A stretch of 64,000 nt of DNA from Clostridium kluyveri DSM 555 (lineage in GTDB: Bacteria; Bacillota; Clostridia; Clostridiales; Clostridiaceae), in assembly GCF_000016505.1 (NCBI RefSeq), contig NC_009706.1, positions 1,674,001-1,738,000 of the forward strand. Reading direction: 5' to 3'. A program made the translations under genes and the position numbers. A model generated the notes under the pieces. The model searched no databases. It was not told where the DNA came from and saw only the letters and a program-made list of their open reading frames with translations. Of the stretch, positions 17,511 to 26,500 are shown piece after piece (position 1 is the first letter of the stretch; each line of letters opens with the position of its first letter).

Positions 17511-19118
17511 ATGCTGCTTTTATCTGTATTTGAATTTATAATACACTCCACAGTTATGGGGAGTATATTTGCCCTTTTTATACTTATTTTTAAATTTTTA
17601 TTTAAAAAAAATCTGCAAATTAAATTAATAAATTGTCTCTGGATTTTTTTTATAATCAGACTTTTAATACCCTATGCCCCCCAAACTCATTTTAGCATAT
17701 ATAATTTGAACCCTTTATTTCAAACTAATATTATACAGGAAAATAATATAAATAAGTATCCCCAACATATATCCTCTACAAATAACTTAACTGATAATCT
17801 AATAGAAATTTCCAATAATTATAATTCATTAAAAAATAAAAATGTCAATATAGCCAAATCAAATACTTCTAAAAATGGACTGCCTTGCCTTGAAATATTC
17901 GCTATTATATGGATATCAGTATGTATTATTTTAATTATGAGTACTTTTACAACAACTACAGCATTTTATGTTAAATTACGAAAAGAAAAATCAGTTAGCA
18001 AAAGTGAACTTATTGAAATTCTCAATAACTGCAGACAAAAAATGCACGTAAATAAATGTGTGCAAATTATAAGCACTGATATTGTAAAAAGTCCTGCAAT
18101 TTTTGGACTTATCCATCCTAAAATACTGCTGCCTTTAAATATCAATGATGTAGTTAACACTGAACAATTATCCTGTATTATTTTTCACGAACTAGCCCAT
18201 TTAAAAAGGAAAGATATAATTACAGATTTTGTAGTTTCCATATTAAAAATAATGCATTGGTTTAATCCAATAATATCATATGCTTTTTTTAAAATGAACC
18301 AGGATAAAGAACTGGCTTGTGATGAAATAGCATTAAATTACTGTGACTGCAATAAATATGGACATACAATTATAAAACTTTTAGAAGTGTATAAAGACTC
18401 TAATCCCACTTATGGATTGGATTGTATCATAAATAATAAACAGCAAATTGAAAGGAGAATAACCATGATTACATTATTTAAAAAAAATTCCCGCGGATTG
18501 ACTTTAGTATCTATTGCTGCCTTACTTTTAATTGGCGGTATAACATTAACCAACCCTAAAAATATAAAATCAGTTTACAAAAATAGTGCTGAAAAATCAT
18601 CATTCAATACCATAGAGGAATTAGGTATAGCCACCAGAACCTTTAGAGGAAAAATACTTGTGATAAAAAATCCCTCTAAAGTTGAAGTAGGTTATACTAA
18701 AGAACTTTTAAGAAACAATAAAACCACAGATGAACTTGCAAAAGAAAATAAAGCTCTCTGTGCCATAAATGCCAGTTATATTTCAGCTAAAGCTGATATT
18801 AACAGTAAACGCTCACTTCCTGAAACTGAATTTGGCATAATAGTTCATAATGGGAATGTAATATACAAAAATTCTGGAAATACAAAATATAATATAGCAG
18901 GATTTACTGATAAAAATGTATTGATTTCCGGCGAATATTCCATAGGCGCTTCCTTATATCAGTTACAGCAAATTTTACTTGAAAATGGAGCCTATACTGC
19001 GGCAGTGCTGGATGGAGGAATTTCTTCCACAATGTATTATAAGGGCAATATTATAAATAAACCAGCGTCTGGAGTGCAGAGTCCTATATCCTCCATATTT
19101 ATGATTAGTGAGTTATAA
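17511..19118 (+). CDS. BlaR1-like M56 metallopeptidase fused to a phosphodiester-glycosidase (NAGPA) domain
   Basis: 535 residues. The N-terminal part has membrane helices (about 10-60 and 125-150) around the M56 peptidase, with the zinc motif FHELAHLKRKD near residue 226 and the third ligand in DKELACDEIAL. A further helix (GLTLVSIAALLLIGGITL, about 328-345) leads outward. The extracellular part is not the penicillin-binding domain of BlaR1 but resembles the NAGPA family: ALCAINASYIS, ETEFGIIVHNGNVIY, AVLDGGISSTMYYKG, IINKPASGVQSPISS. It should sense a cell-wall or polysaccharide ligand and cleave the repressor encoded upstream. Whether the sensor domain still hydrolyses is open. Confidence 0.82.
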   Translation: MLLLSVFEFIIHSTVMGSIFALFILIFKFLFKKNLQIKLINCLWIFFIIRLLIPYAPQTHFSIYNLNPLFQTNIIQENNINKYPQHISSTNNLTDNLIEISNNYNSLKNKNVNIAKSNTSKNGLPCLEIFAIIWISVCIILIMSTFTTTTAFYVKLRKEKSVSKSELIEILNNCRQKMHVNKCVQIISTDIVKSPAIFGLIHPKILLPLNINDVVNTEQLSCIIFHELAHLKRKDIITDFVVSILKIMHWFNPIISYAFFKMNQDKELACDEIALNYCDCNKYGHTIIKLLEVYKDSNPTYGLDCIINNKQQIERRITMITLFKKNSRGLTLVSIAALLLIGGITLTNPKNIKSVYKNSAEKSSFNTIEELGIATRTFRGKILVIKNPSKVEVGYTKELLRNNKTTDELAKENKALCAINASYISAKADINSKRSLPETEFGIIVHNGNVIYKNSGNTKYNIAGFTDKNVLISGEYSIGASLYQLQQILLENGAYTAAVLDGGISSTMYYKGNIINKPASGVQSPISSIFMISEL

Positions 19119-19121
19119 ACT

Positions 19122-19151
19122 AAAAAGAGAAGCATTTTTACTTCTCTTTTT
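19122..19151. terminator. terminator between the M56 gene and ilvH
   Basis: AAAAAGAGAAG / CTTCTCTTTTT, 11-bp stem with T-run on the plus strand and A-run on the other; serves both convergent transcripts. Confidence 0.9.
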
Positions 19152-19172
19152 GATTCAATTTATGAATTTAAA

Positions 19173-19670
19173 TTATGCTTTACATCCTCCTCTTTGGAGA
19201 GCTGTAAGTCCTGTACGTACAATTTCTTTGATCCCATAAGGTTTCATGATTTCAATAAAAGCGGATATTTTATCTTCATCTCCAGTTATTTCAATCATCA
19301 TACTCTTTTCATCCATATCAACTATATTTCCCCTAAAAGTATTTACAGTCTCCATAATTATCAATTTATTACTTGGCTCTGCAGACACCTTTACCAGTGA
19401 AAGTTCCCTATACACTGAAGGATCATCTGTTAAATCTATTATTTTTATAACTTCAATTAACTTATTCAGCTGTTTACTAATCTGTTCCACCTCATAGTCA
19501 TCCCCAATAGATACAATAGTTATCCTTGATATTTCAGGATCCTCTGTGATTCCTACTGTAAGACTGTGGATATTATATCCCCTTCTACTGAACAGGCCAG
19601 CTACTTTACTTAAAACACCTGAATGATTTTCTACTAATACTGATAATACATGTTTTTTTATGGTACTCAC
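19173..19670 (-). CDS. ilvH: acetolactate synthase, regulatory (small) subunit
   Basis: 165 residues, ACT domain at the N-terminus (HVLSVLVENHSGVLSKVAGLFSRRGYNIHSLTVG) that binds valine and stimulates the large subunit, plus the C-terminal domain (EPSNKLIIMETVNTF, GDEDKISAFIEIM). The start appears to be GTG at 19670, 6 bases after the ilvB stop, with AGGAAG overlapping the ilvB end. Second gene of the T-box-controlled ilvBH operon. Confidence 0.93.
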   Translation of the reverse strand: MSTIKKHVLSVLVENHSGVLSKVAGLFSRRGYNIHSLTVGITEDPEISRITIVSIGDDYEVEQISKQLNKLIEVIKIIDLTDDPSVYRELSLVKVSAEPSNKLIIMETVNTFRGNIVDMDEKSMMIEITGDEDKISAFIEIMKPYGIKEIVRTGLTALQRGGCKA

Positions 19671-19676
19671 CTCTTC

Positions 19677-21287
19677 CTAAAAAGTTCTTTCATGTGGATC
19701 AACAATACACTCTATTAAAAATGCTCTGTCTGAATTTAAAGCTTCCTTAAAAACTTCCTCAAATTCATTATCATTTGCCACTCTTTTTGCTAGTAATCCA
19801 TAGGCTTCCGATAGTTTAATAAAGTCTGGATTGGTTCTAAAGTTAACCCCAAACTCATCAAGGGATCTATTATTTTGAATTTCTCTAACCATACCAAGTC
19901 CTGAATTATTAAAAACCACTATAATTAGATTTACATTTTTTTCAGTAACGGTACCCAGTTCAAATACACTCATCTGGAATCCGCCGTCACCTGCAAAAGC
20001 TATAACTCTCTTATCTGGACAAGCAAGCTTGGCTCCAATAGCTGCTGGAAGGGAATATCCCATGGTACCAAGTCCACCAGATGTCAAAAGCTTTCTATCT
20101 CCTGTTATTTTAAAATTACGTGCACACCAAAGTTGATTTTGGCCTACATCTGCTGTTAAAATAGCATCTTCTTCTACCATATCAGATACAACTTTTAAAA
20201 CATATTTAGGGTTTACCTTATCTGTAGGTTTTCTGACTACCTTCAAATTCTCTTTCCATTCTTTAATCTCATCCAGCCAATTCTTAGTTTCTATAGGTGT
20301 TATTTCCTTTGTTAAATCTGCTATAATATTTGCACAATCTCCAACTATTGGAATATAGGTATCCAAATTTTTACCTATTTCCGCAGGATCAATATCTATA
20401 TGAATTATATCTGCCTTCTTGGCAAAAGTTTTTACCCCAAAGGTAGTTCTATCTGAAGCTCTAGCTCCAATAAGTATTAAAACATCTGAGTTTTCAGCAG
20501 CCTTATTTGCATAGGCAAAACCATGAGTTCCAATTAAGCCTACATAATATTCACTATTTTCATCCATACTACCTTTTCCCATAAGAGTATGTATAACAGG
20601 TATATGGCATTTTTCCACAAATTGTTTTAGTTCTTTTTCAGCTTTTCCCAGTATAACTCCTCCACCTACACATATAATTGGTCTTTCACTGGTTTTAAGT
20701 CTATCCACCACTTTCTTTATTTGTTTAAAATGTCCCTTAGTAGTAGGTTTGTATCCCCTTATATTAACACTTTCAGGATATTGAAAATCCATATCTTCTT
20801 CCATTATATCCGTAGGTATATCTATAAGTACAGGTCCTTTTCTACCAGTATTTGCTATATAAAAGGCTTCTTTTATAGTTTTAGGTATGGATTTTGCATC
20901 TTTTACAAGAAAATTATATTTTGTAAAAGATTCTGTAGCACCTGTAATATCTACTTCCTGAAACACATCTTTTCCTATTAATACGGACTTAACCTGACCT
21001 GTAATGATAACAAGAGGAATAGAATCCATATATGCCGCAGCAATGGCTGTAATAACATTTGTTGCACCAGGGCCTGAGGTAACGACACAGACTCCCACTT
21101 CTCCTGTAGCCCTAGCATACCCGCTAGCGCAATGTCCTGCACCCTGTTCCTGTCTTACAAGTACATGTTCAATATCTGATCTCCTAAAAGCTTCATATAT
21201 AGGAACTACTGTAGCACCAGGATACCCAAATACCATTCTCACATTTTCTTGTTTTAAACATTGGATAACTGCTTCAGCAACTTTCAT
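19677..21287 (-). CDS. ilvB: acetolactate synthase, catalytic (large) subunit
   Basis: First common step of valine, leucine and isoleucine synthesis: condensation of pyruvate with pyruvate or 2-oxobutyrate, using ThDP, Mg2+ and FAD. 536 residues from ATG 21287 (MKVAEAVIQCLKQENVRM), chosen because AAGGAGAG lies 9 nt before it; the frame runs further up without a site. The catalytic Glu is in VLVRQEQGAGHCASGYARA, and the ThDP motif is GDGGFQMSVFELGTVTE...VFNNSG. It precedes ilvH directly. Two T-box leaders lie upstream. No other ilv genes are in the window. Confidence 0.96.
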   Translation of the reverse strand: MKVAEAVIQCLKQENVRMVFGYPGATVVPIYEAFRRSDIEHVLVRQEQGAGHCASGYARATGEVGVCVVTSGPGATNVITAIAAAYMDSIPLVIITGQVKSVLIGKDVFQEVDITGATESFTKYNFLVKDAKSIPKTIKEAFYIANTGRKGPVLIDIPTDIMEEDMDFQYPESVNIRGYKPTTKGHFKQIKKVVDRLKTSERPIICVGGGVILGKAEKELKQFVEKCHIPVIHTLMGKGSMDENSEYYVGLIGTHGFAYANKAAENSDVLILIGARASDRTTFGVKTFAKKADIIHIDIDPAEIGKNLDTYIPIVGDCANIIADLTKEITPIETKNWLDEIKEWKENLKVVRKPTDKVNPKYVLKVVSDMVEEDAILTADVGQNQLWCARNFKITGDRKLLTSGGLGTMGYSLPAAIGAKLACPDKRVIAFAGDGGFQMSVFELGTVTEKNVNLIIVVFNNSGLGMVREIQNNRSLDEFGVNFRTNPDFIKLSEAYGLLAKRVANDNEFEEVFKEALNSDRAFLIECIVDPHERTF

Positions 21288-21374
21288 GGTCATCTCTCCT
21301 TGTAAATTTAATTTAATATTTTTAGTAAATTCTATGTAGTGAACATTATGGCAGATTGTAGTCAATATGCTTTT

Positions 21375-21595
21375 TAAGTACAAAAAAACAGACCTCTTCA
21401 TGGGGCGAGAAGTCTGTCCGCGGTACCACCCAAATTTTACTCAATTAAATAACGACATATGCCGGCACGACTTACTAAATTTCGGTCTACAGCTTAAGGG
21501 TGAGTTTCAGTATAAAGTATCTATGGCTTTTCACCAATTGCCACTCTCTTTAAAATACTTATAAACCTACTTGCCCCTATCATAGCTTTTATACA
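21375..21595 (-). promoter_or_regulatory. T-box leader RNA, proximal copy (before ilvB)
   Basis: The minus strand has the T-box sequence GGGTGGTACCGCGG (21418-21431), an AGAGAGTGG Stem I element, and a terminator (21381-21416) ending in T7. The likely specifier codon is CTC (21502-21504 as GAG on the plus strand), in the context GAAACTCACC, i.e. Leu. Uncharged tRNA(Leu) should favour the antiterminator and ilvBH expression. Confidence 0.9.
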
Positions 21596-21662
21596 CCCAA
21601 TTATAATATTTTTAAACATCAATAATATTGCAGTAAATATTCTTTATTATTAAAACAAACAT

Positions 21663-21880
21663 AAAAAAACAGGCTTCCTTATGAGGCGAGAAGTCTGTTC
21701 GCGGTACCACCCAAATTTATTACTTAATTTAATAACGATTCAATCGGCACAGCCTACTACTATTTCAGCCTGCAACTCAAGGGCGAGTTCAACACAACAT
21801 GCCTATGGGATTCCACCAGTTCCCACTCTCTTTGAGACACTCTCCATATCTACTGTTCCCTATCATAGTTTTTACTATTT
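21663..21880 (-). promoter_or_regulatory. T-box leader RNA, distal copy
   Basis: A second complete T-box with GGGTGGTACCGCG (21700-21712), AAGAGAGTGG in Stem I and its own terminator with T7 near 21665-21690. The specifier again reads CTC (21785-21787 as GAG on plus), in GAACTCGCC. The two leaders are in series in one transcript, with about 65 bases between them. The promoter should lie near 21890-21930. Confidence 0.88.
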
Positions 21881-21959
21881 AAATATGAACTAAGTATAAT
21901 ATAAATCAATTTACATGTCAATAGATTTTTTTAATTTTTATATAATTCTATACATTAAA

Positions 21960-22115
21960 ATATCGTTAAGGAGAAAACAGCAAACTCACTCCATATAGTA
22001 TTTAACCTACATAAAGTAAGTTTGCTTGAAATAGCCGCATAATCGTCATCAAACACTATGCTTTAAAATTAATTATACATTGTAAATTGTGCATCATGAA
22101 TTGTGAATTAATTCA
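21960..22115. other. intergenic stretch with short inverted motifs, no gene
   Basis: Between the T-box promoter and the gltD stop. AGCAAACTCACT and AGTAAGTTTGCT (about 21980-22027) are complementary, and TTGTGAATTAATTCAC is a dyad close to the gltD stop that may help terminate gltBD. The first motif recalls the TGGAG...TTTGCTTA part of the repeat at 57999 and 63452, but too weakly to call a copy. Confidence 0.35.
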
Positions 22116-23549
22116 CTATCCCCTTAAAGATGTTTCTCCCATTAAATATTCGTCCACACTTTTTGCTACTTTTCTTCCATCATTTAATGCCCATACTACA
22201 AGAGATTGTCCCCGTCTCATATCACCAGCTACAAATATGCCCTTTTTTTCAGTCATATAATTTTCATCAGCTATTACATTTCCTCTAGCATCAAATTTTA
22301 CTCCGATTTCTTCCAACATCCCTTCATGTTGAGGATGAAGGAATCCCATAGCTAAAAGAACCATATCTACAGGCTGTTGAAACTCCGTGCCAGGAACTTC
22401 CTCCATTATCATCCTGCCATTGTCATTTTTCCATTGAACCTTTACGCCTTCAAGAGCTTTTAATACTCCCTTTTCCCCTATGAATTTTTTAGTGCTTACA
22501 CACCACTCTCTAATACATCCTTCTTCGTGAGAAGTTGTTACTTTAAGAGTCTTAGGGAATATTGGCCAAGGCATTTTGTCATCTCTCTCCACTGGAGGTT
22601 TTGGCATAACTTCATATTGGTAAACAGCTTTGGCCCCTTGTCTTATGGAAGTACCTATACAATCCGATCCTGTATCTCCTCCGCCAATAACTACTACTAT
22701 TTTCCCTTCTGCAGTTACACTTTTCCCCTTAATAGATTTTTTTGACACTCTTTTATTCTGCTGCTTTAGAAAATCCACTGCAAAATATACCCCTTCAAGT
22801 TCTCTTCCTTCAATATTAAGATTCCTTGGAATAGTAGAACCTCCTGTTAAAACTACCGCATCAAAATTTTTCAAAAGTTCACAGGTAGGATAATTTACTC
22901 CCACATTGGTATTGGTTTTAAAAACTATTCCCTCTTCTTTCATTATATTTATTCTTCTAGCTACCACATGTTTTTCCAGTTTAAAATCAGGAATACCATA
23001 CCTTAGTAATCCCCCTGGCTCATCCTCTCTTTCAAATACAGTAACACTATGACCTACAGAGTTAAGTTCTGCAGCTGCAGCAAGCCCAGAAGGCCCTGAA
23101 CCTATTACAGCTATACTTTTCCCCGTTCTTACCTTTGGAAGAACAGGTTGTACCCAGCCTTTCTCAAAAGCTTTTTCTATTATATTAAGCTCTATTTCCC
23201 TCACTGATATAGGTTCTCTGTTTACTCCAAGAGTACAAGAGCCTTCACAAAGCGCAGGACATATCCTTCCCGTAAATTCCGGAAAAGTATTGGTAAGAGA
23301 AAGTCTCTCAAATGCTTTTTTCCATTCACCTTTATATATGAAATCATTCCAATCTGGAATTAAATTTTGAATAGGGCACGCCCAGTTGCAAAAAGGAGTG
23401 CCACAATCCATACATCTTGCTGCCTGTAAATTCAATTTATCCTCTGGAAATTTATAATATACTTCCTTATAATCTTTAATTCTTTCTTCTACTGCCCTCT
23501 TCTTTGGATTTTCTCTTTCATATTCTTTAAAACCAGTTAATTTTCCCAT
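22116..23549 (-). CDS. gltD: glutamate synthase (NADPH), small subunit
   Basis: Supplies electrons from NAD(P)H to the large subunit of GOGAT. 477 residues from ATG 23549 (MGKLTGFKEYERENPKKRAV), after TAGGAGGTA. The N-terminal cysteines for Fe-S clusters are visible (CMDCGTPFCNWACPIQN, CPALCEGSC). The FAD site GSGPSGLAAAAELNSVGHSV and NAD(P)H site GGGDTGSDCIGTSIRQGA follow, ending in GDMRRGQSLVVWALNDGR. It follows gltB with a 10-base gap. Confidence 0.96.
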   Translation of the reverse strand: MGKLTGFKEYERENPKKRAVEERIKDYKEVYYKFPEDKLNLQAARCMDCGTPFCNWACPIQNLIPDWNDFIYKGEWKKAFERLSLTNTFPEFTGRICPALCEGSCTLGVNREPISVREIELNIIEKAFEKGWVQPVLPKVRTGKSIAVIGSGPSGLAAAAELNSVGHSVTVFEREDEPGGLLRYGIPDFKLEKHVVARRINIMKEEGIVFKTNTNVGVNYPTCELLKNFDAVVLTGGSTIPRNLNIEGRELEGVYFAVDFLKQQNKRVSKKSIKGKSVTAEGKIVVVIGGGDTGSDCIGTSIRQGAKAVYQYEVMPKPPVERDDKMPWPIFPKTLKVTTSHEEGCIREWCVSTKKFIGEKGVLKALEGVKVQWKNDNGRMIMEEVPGTEFQQPVDMVLLAMGFLHPQHEGMLEEIGVKFDARGNVIADENYMTEKKGIFVAGDMRRGQSLVVWALNDGRKVAKSVDEYLMGETSLRG

Positions 23550-23559
23550 AATATACCTC

Positions 23560-26500
23560 CTACATATTAGAAGCAGCAGCTGCTTCTGATTTTTGTTGTT
23601 CAAGTATAAGTTTATATGCAGTAGGTATTACCTTCTTAAATTTGGTTTTATAAGTATTCCATTGATTAAGAATCTTTTCAGCCTTTGCACTATCTGTATA
23701 TTTATAATGTTCCTTCAACAGACTATCTATCATTTCCATATCGTCGCTATCTAAATTCTCCTGAATTTCTACCATTTCCATGTTGCATTTATCATTGAAA
23801 GAATTATCTTCATCTAGTACATAGGCTATGCCGCCACTCATACCAGCTGCAAAATTTCTGCCCATTTTACCTATAATAACTACTACTCCTCCAGTCATAT
23901 ATTCACAGCCGTGATCTCCAACACCTTCCACTACTGCCAAAGCCCCACTATTTCTTACAGCAAATCTTTCTCCTACACTTCCATTTAAGAACAGCTTTCC
24001 AGATGTAGCTCCATATAGAATAGTATTTCCCGCTATAATATTATTTTCTTCTACAAAAGTTGCTTCTTCTGGAGTTTTAATAATCACTTTACCTCCTGAT
24101 AGTCCTTTGCCCACATAATCGTTAGCATCACCTTCCAATGTCAAAGTAAGTCCACGTACTCCAAAAGCGCCAAAGCTTTGTCCTGCAGAGCCCTTAAAAT
24201 TTATTGTAATGGTATCTTCAGGTAGTCCAACACTTCCATACTTTTTAGCAATTGTACCACTTAACATTATGCCTACTGAACGATTTACATTTTTTATCTC
24301 CATGTTAATATCAACTTTAGATTTATCTGCTATTGCTTTCTTTGACATTTGGATAAGTTTATAGTCTAGTGCTTCACTAAGCCCATGATCCTGAGGTATT
24401 ACACAATAAGATTTAATTCTCTTTGGCATATATGGTTTATACAAAATTGAAGATAAATCCAATCCCTTGGCTTTCCAATGATCAATAGCATCCTTTGTTT
24501 CTACCATATCTACCCTTCCAACCATTTCATTTACTGTTCTAAAACCAAGTTTAGCCATATATTCTCTTACTTCCTGTGCAATAAAAGTAAGGAAATTTAT
24601 TATATATTCAGGTTTACCTTTAAAATTCTTTCTAAGTTCCGGATCCTGCGTAGCTATACCCATGTCACAGGTATTTTTATGACATTTTCTAAGCATAGTA
24701 CATCCCATTACTACAAGAGCTGTAGTTGCAAATCCAAACTCTTCTGCTCCAAGCAGGGCTGCAATAATTACATCTCTCCCTGTCTTTAACTGTCCATCAG
24801 TTTGAATCCTCACCCTGCTTCTTAAATCATTTAATAAAAGTACTTGCTGGGTTTCTGATAACCCAAGTTCCCAAGGTATTCCCGCATGTTTAATAGATGA
24901 AATTGGTGATGCTCCTGTACCGCCATCATGTCCACTTATTAATATCAAATCTGCATGAGCCTTTGCCACTCCTGCGGCAATTGTTCCTACCCCTACCTCT
25001 GAAACCAATTTAACACTGACATTTGCTTGGGGGTTTACATTTTTTAAATCATATATAAGCTGTGCCAAATCCTCTATAGAATAAATATCATGATGAGGAG
25101 GTGGTGAAATAAGATCTATTCCCGGCGTTGAGTGTCTTGTCTTTGCAATATATTTATCTACTTTTCTCCCTGGAAGCTGTCCACCTTCACCTGGTTTTGC
25201 CCCTTGAGCCATTTTAATTTGAAGTTCATCTGCATTAACTAAGTATTCAGTAGTTACTCCAAAACGTGCTGAAGCCACTTGTTTTATAGCACTTCTTTTG
25301 GAATCACCATTAGGTTCAAGTATATACCTTTCAGGATCTTCTCCCCCTTCTCCTGTATTACTTCTTCCCCCTATTCTATTCATAGCTATAGCTATGGTTT
25401 CATGAGCTTCCTTACTTATAGAACCAAAAGACATAGCTCCAGTACAAAATCTTTTAAGTATTTCACTCGTTGGTTCAACTTCTTCTATTGGAAGTTCTTT
25501 TCCTTTTTTAAGTTTAAATAGTCCTCTTATTGTACATAAATGCTCATCTTGATTATTTATTATATCTGCATATTCCTTATAAAGTCCATAGTTATTGGTT
25601 CTAGATGCAACTTGAAGCTTATATATGGTATCAGGGTTAAAGAGGTGAAATTCTCCTCCTTTTCTCCAGGAATAATTACCCCCTACATCCAGCTGCGAAA
25701 CAGGTTTTCTTATTTTATTAAATGCATTGTTATGTCTTGTAAGTACTTCCTGAGCTATTACGTCAATGCCAACTCCCCCTATTCTAGAAGGCATTCCTTC
25801 AAAATATTTATCTATAAACTCTGAATCCAATCCTATAGCCTCAAATATCTGTGCCCCATGATAACTTTGGAGAGGAGATATACCCATTTTTGATAAAACT
25901 TTAAGTATACCTTTATTTACAGCTTTAATGTAATTTTTCTTTGCCTCCTCCGGTGTAATATCTTTCATATCACCATCTTTTATCATTTGATCTATAGTCT
26001 GATATACAAGATAAGGGTTAACTGCTGAAGCACCACAGCCTACAAGTAGTGCAAAATGCATGGTTTCTCTTGCTTCTCCTGTTTCTACTATAATTGAAAC
26101 CTTTGTACGGCTCTTTTCCCTGATAAGGTGATGTTGTACAGCTGACACTGCCAGAAGGCTTGGTATAGCCGCTTCATAGGAATCTACATTCTTATCGCTG
26201 AGCACTAGTATATTGTAGCCTTCCTTTATTCTCTTTGACGCCCTCTCACAAATCTTTTTAAGAGCTTCTTTAAATCCCTCTATCCCCATATCATATTTAA
26301 AAGTAATAGGTACTGTTGTAGTCTTGAAATTTTTATCTCTTAAACTCTTTATTTTTGATATTTCCTCATCTGTTAATGTAGGACTGTATATTTCTATAAA
26401 AGGATCAATTGAAATTTCAGTATTTAATACATTTGCCTGAGTAGAACCTATATAATTAAAAAGTGACATTACAAGTCTCTCCCTCATGGGGTCTATAGGA

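Noticed and set aside
17117-19118. Beta-lactam resistance operon
   Set aside because: No beta-lactamase or penicillin-binding sensor domain is present; only the regulatory family is shared.
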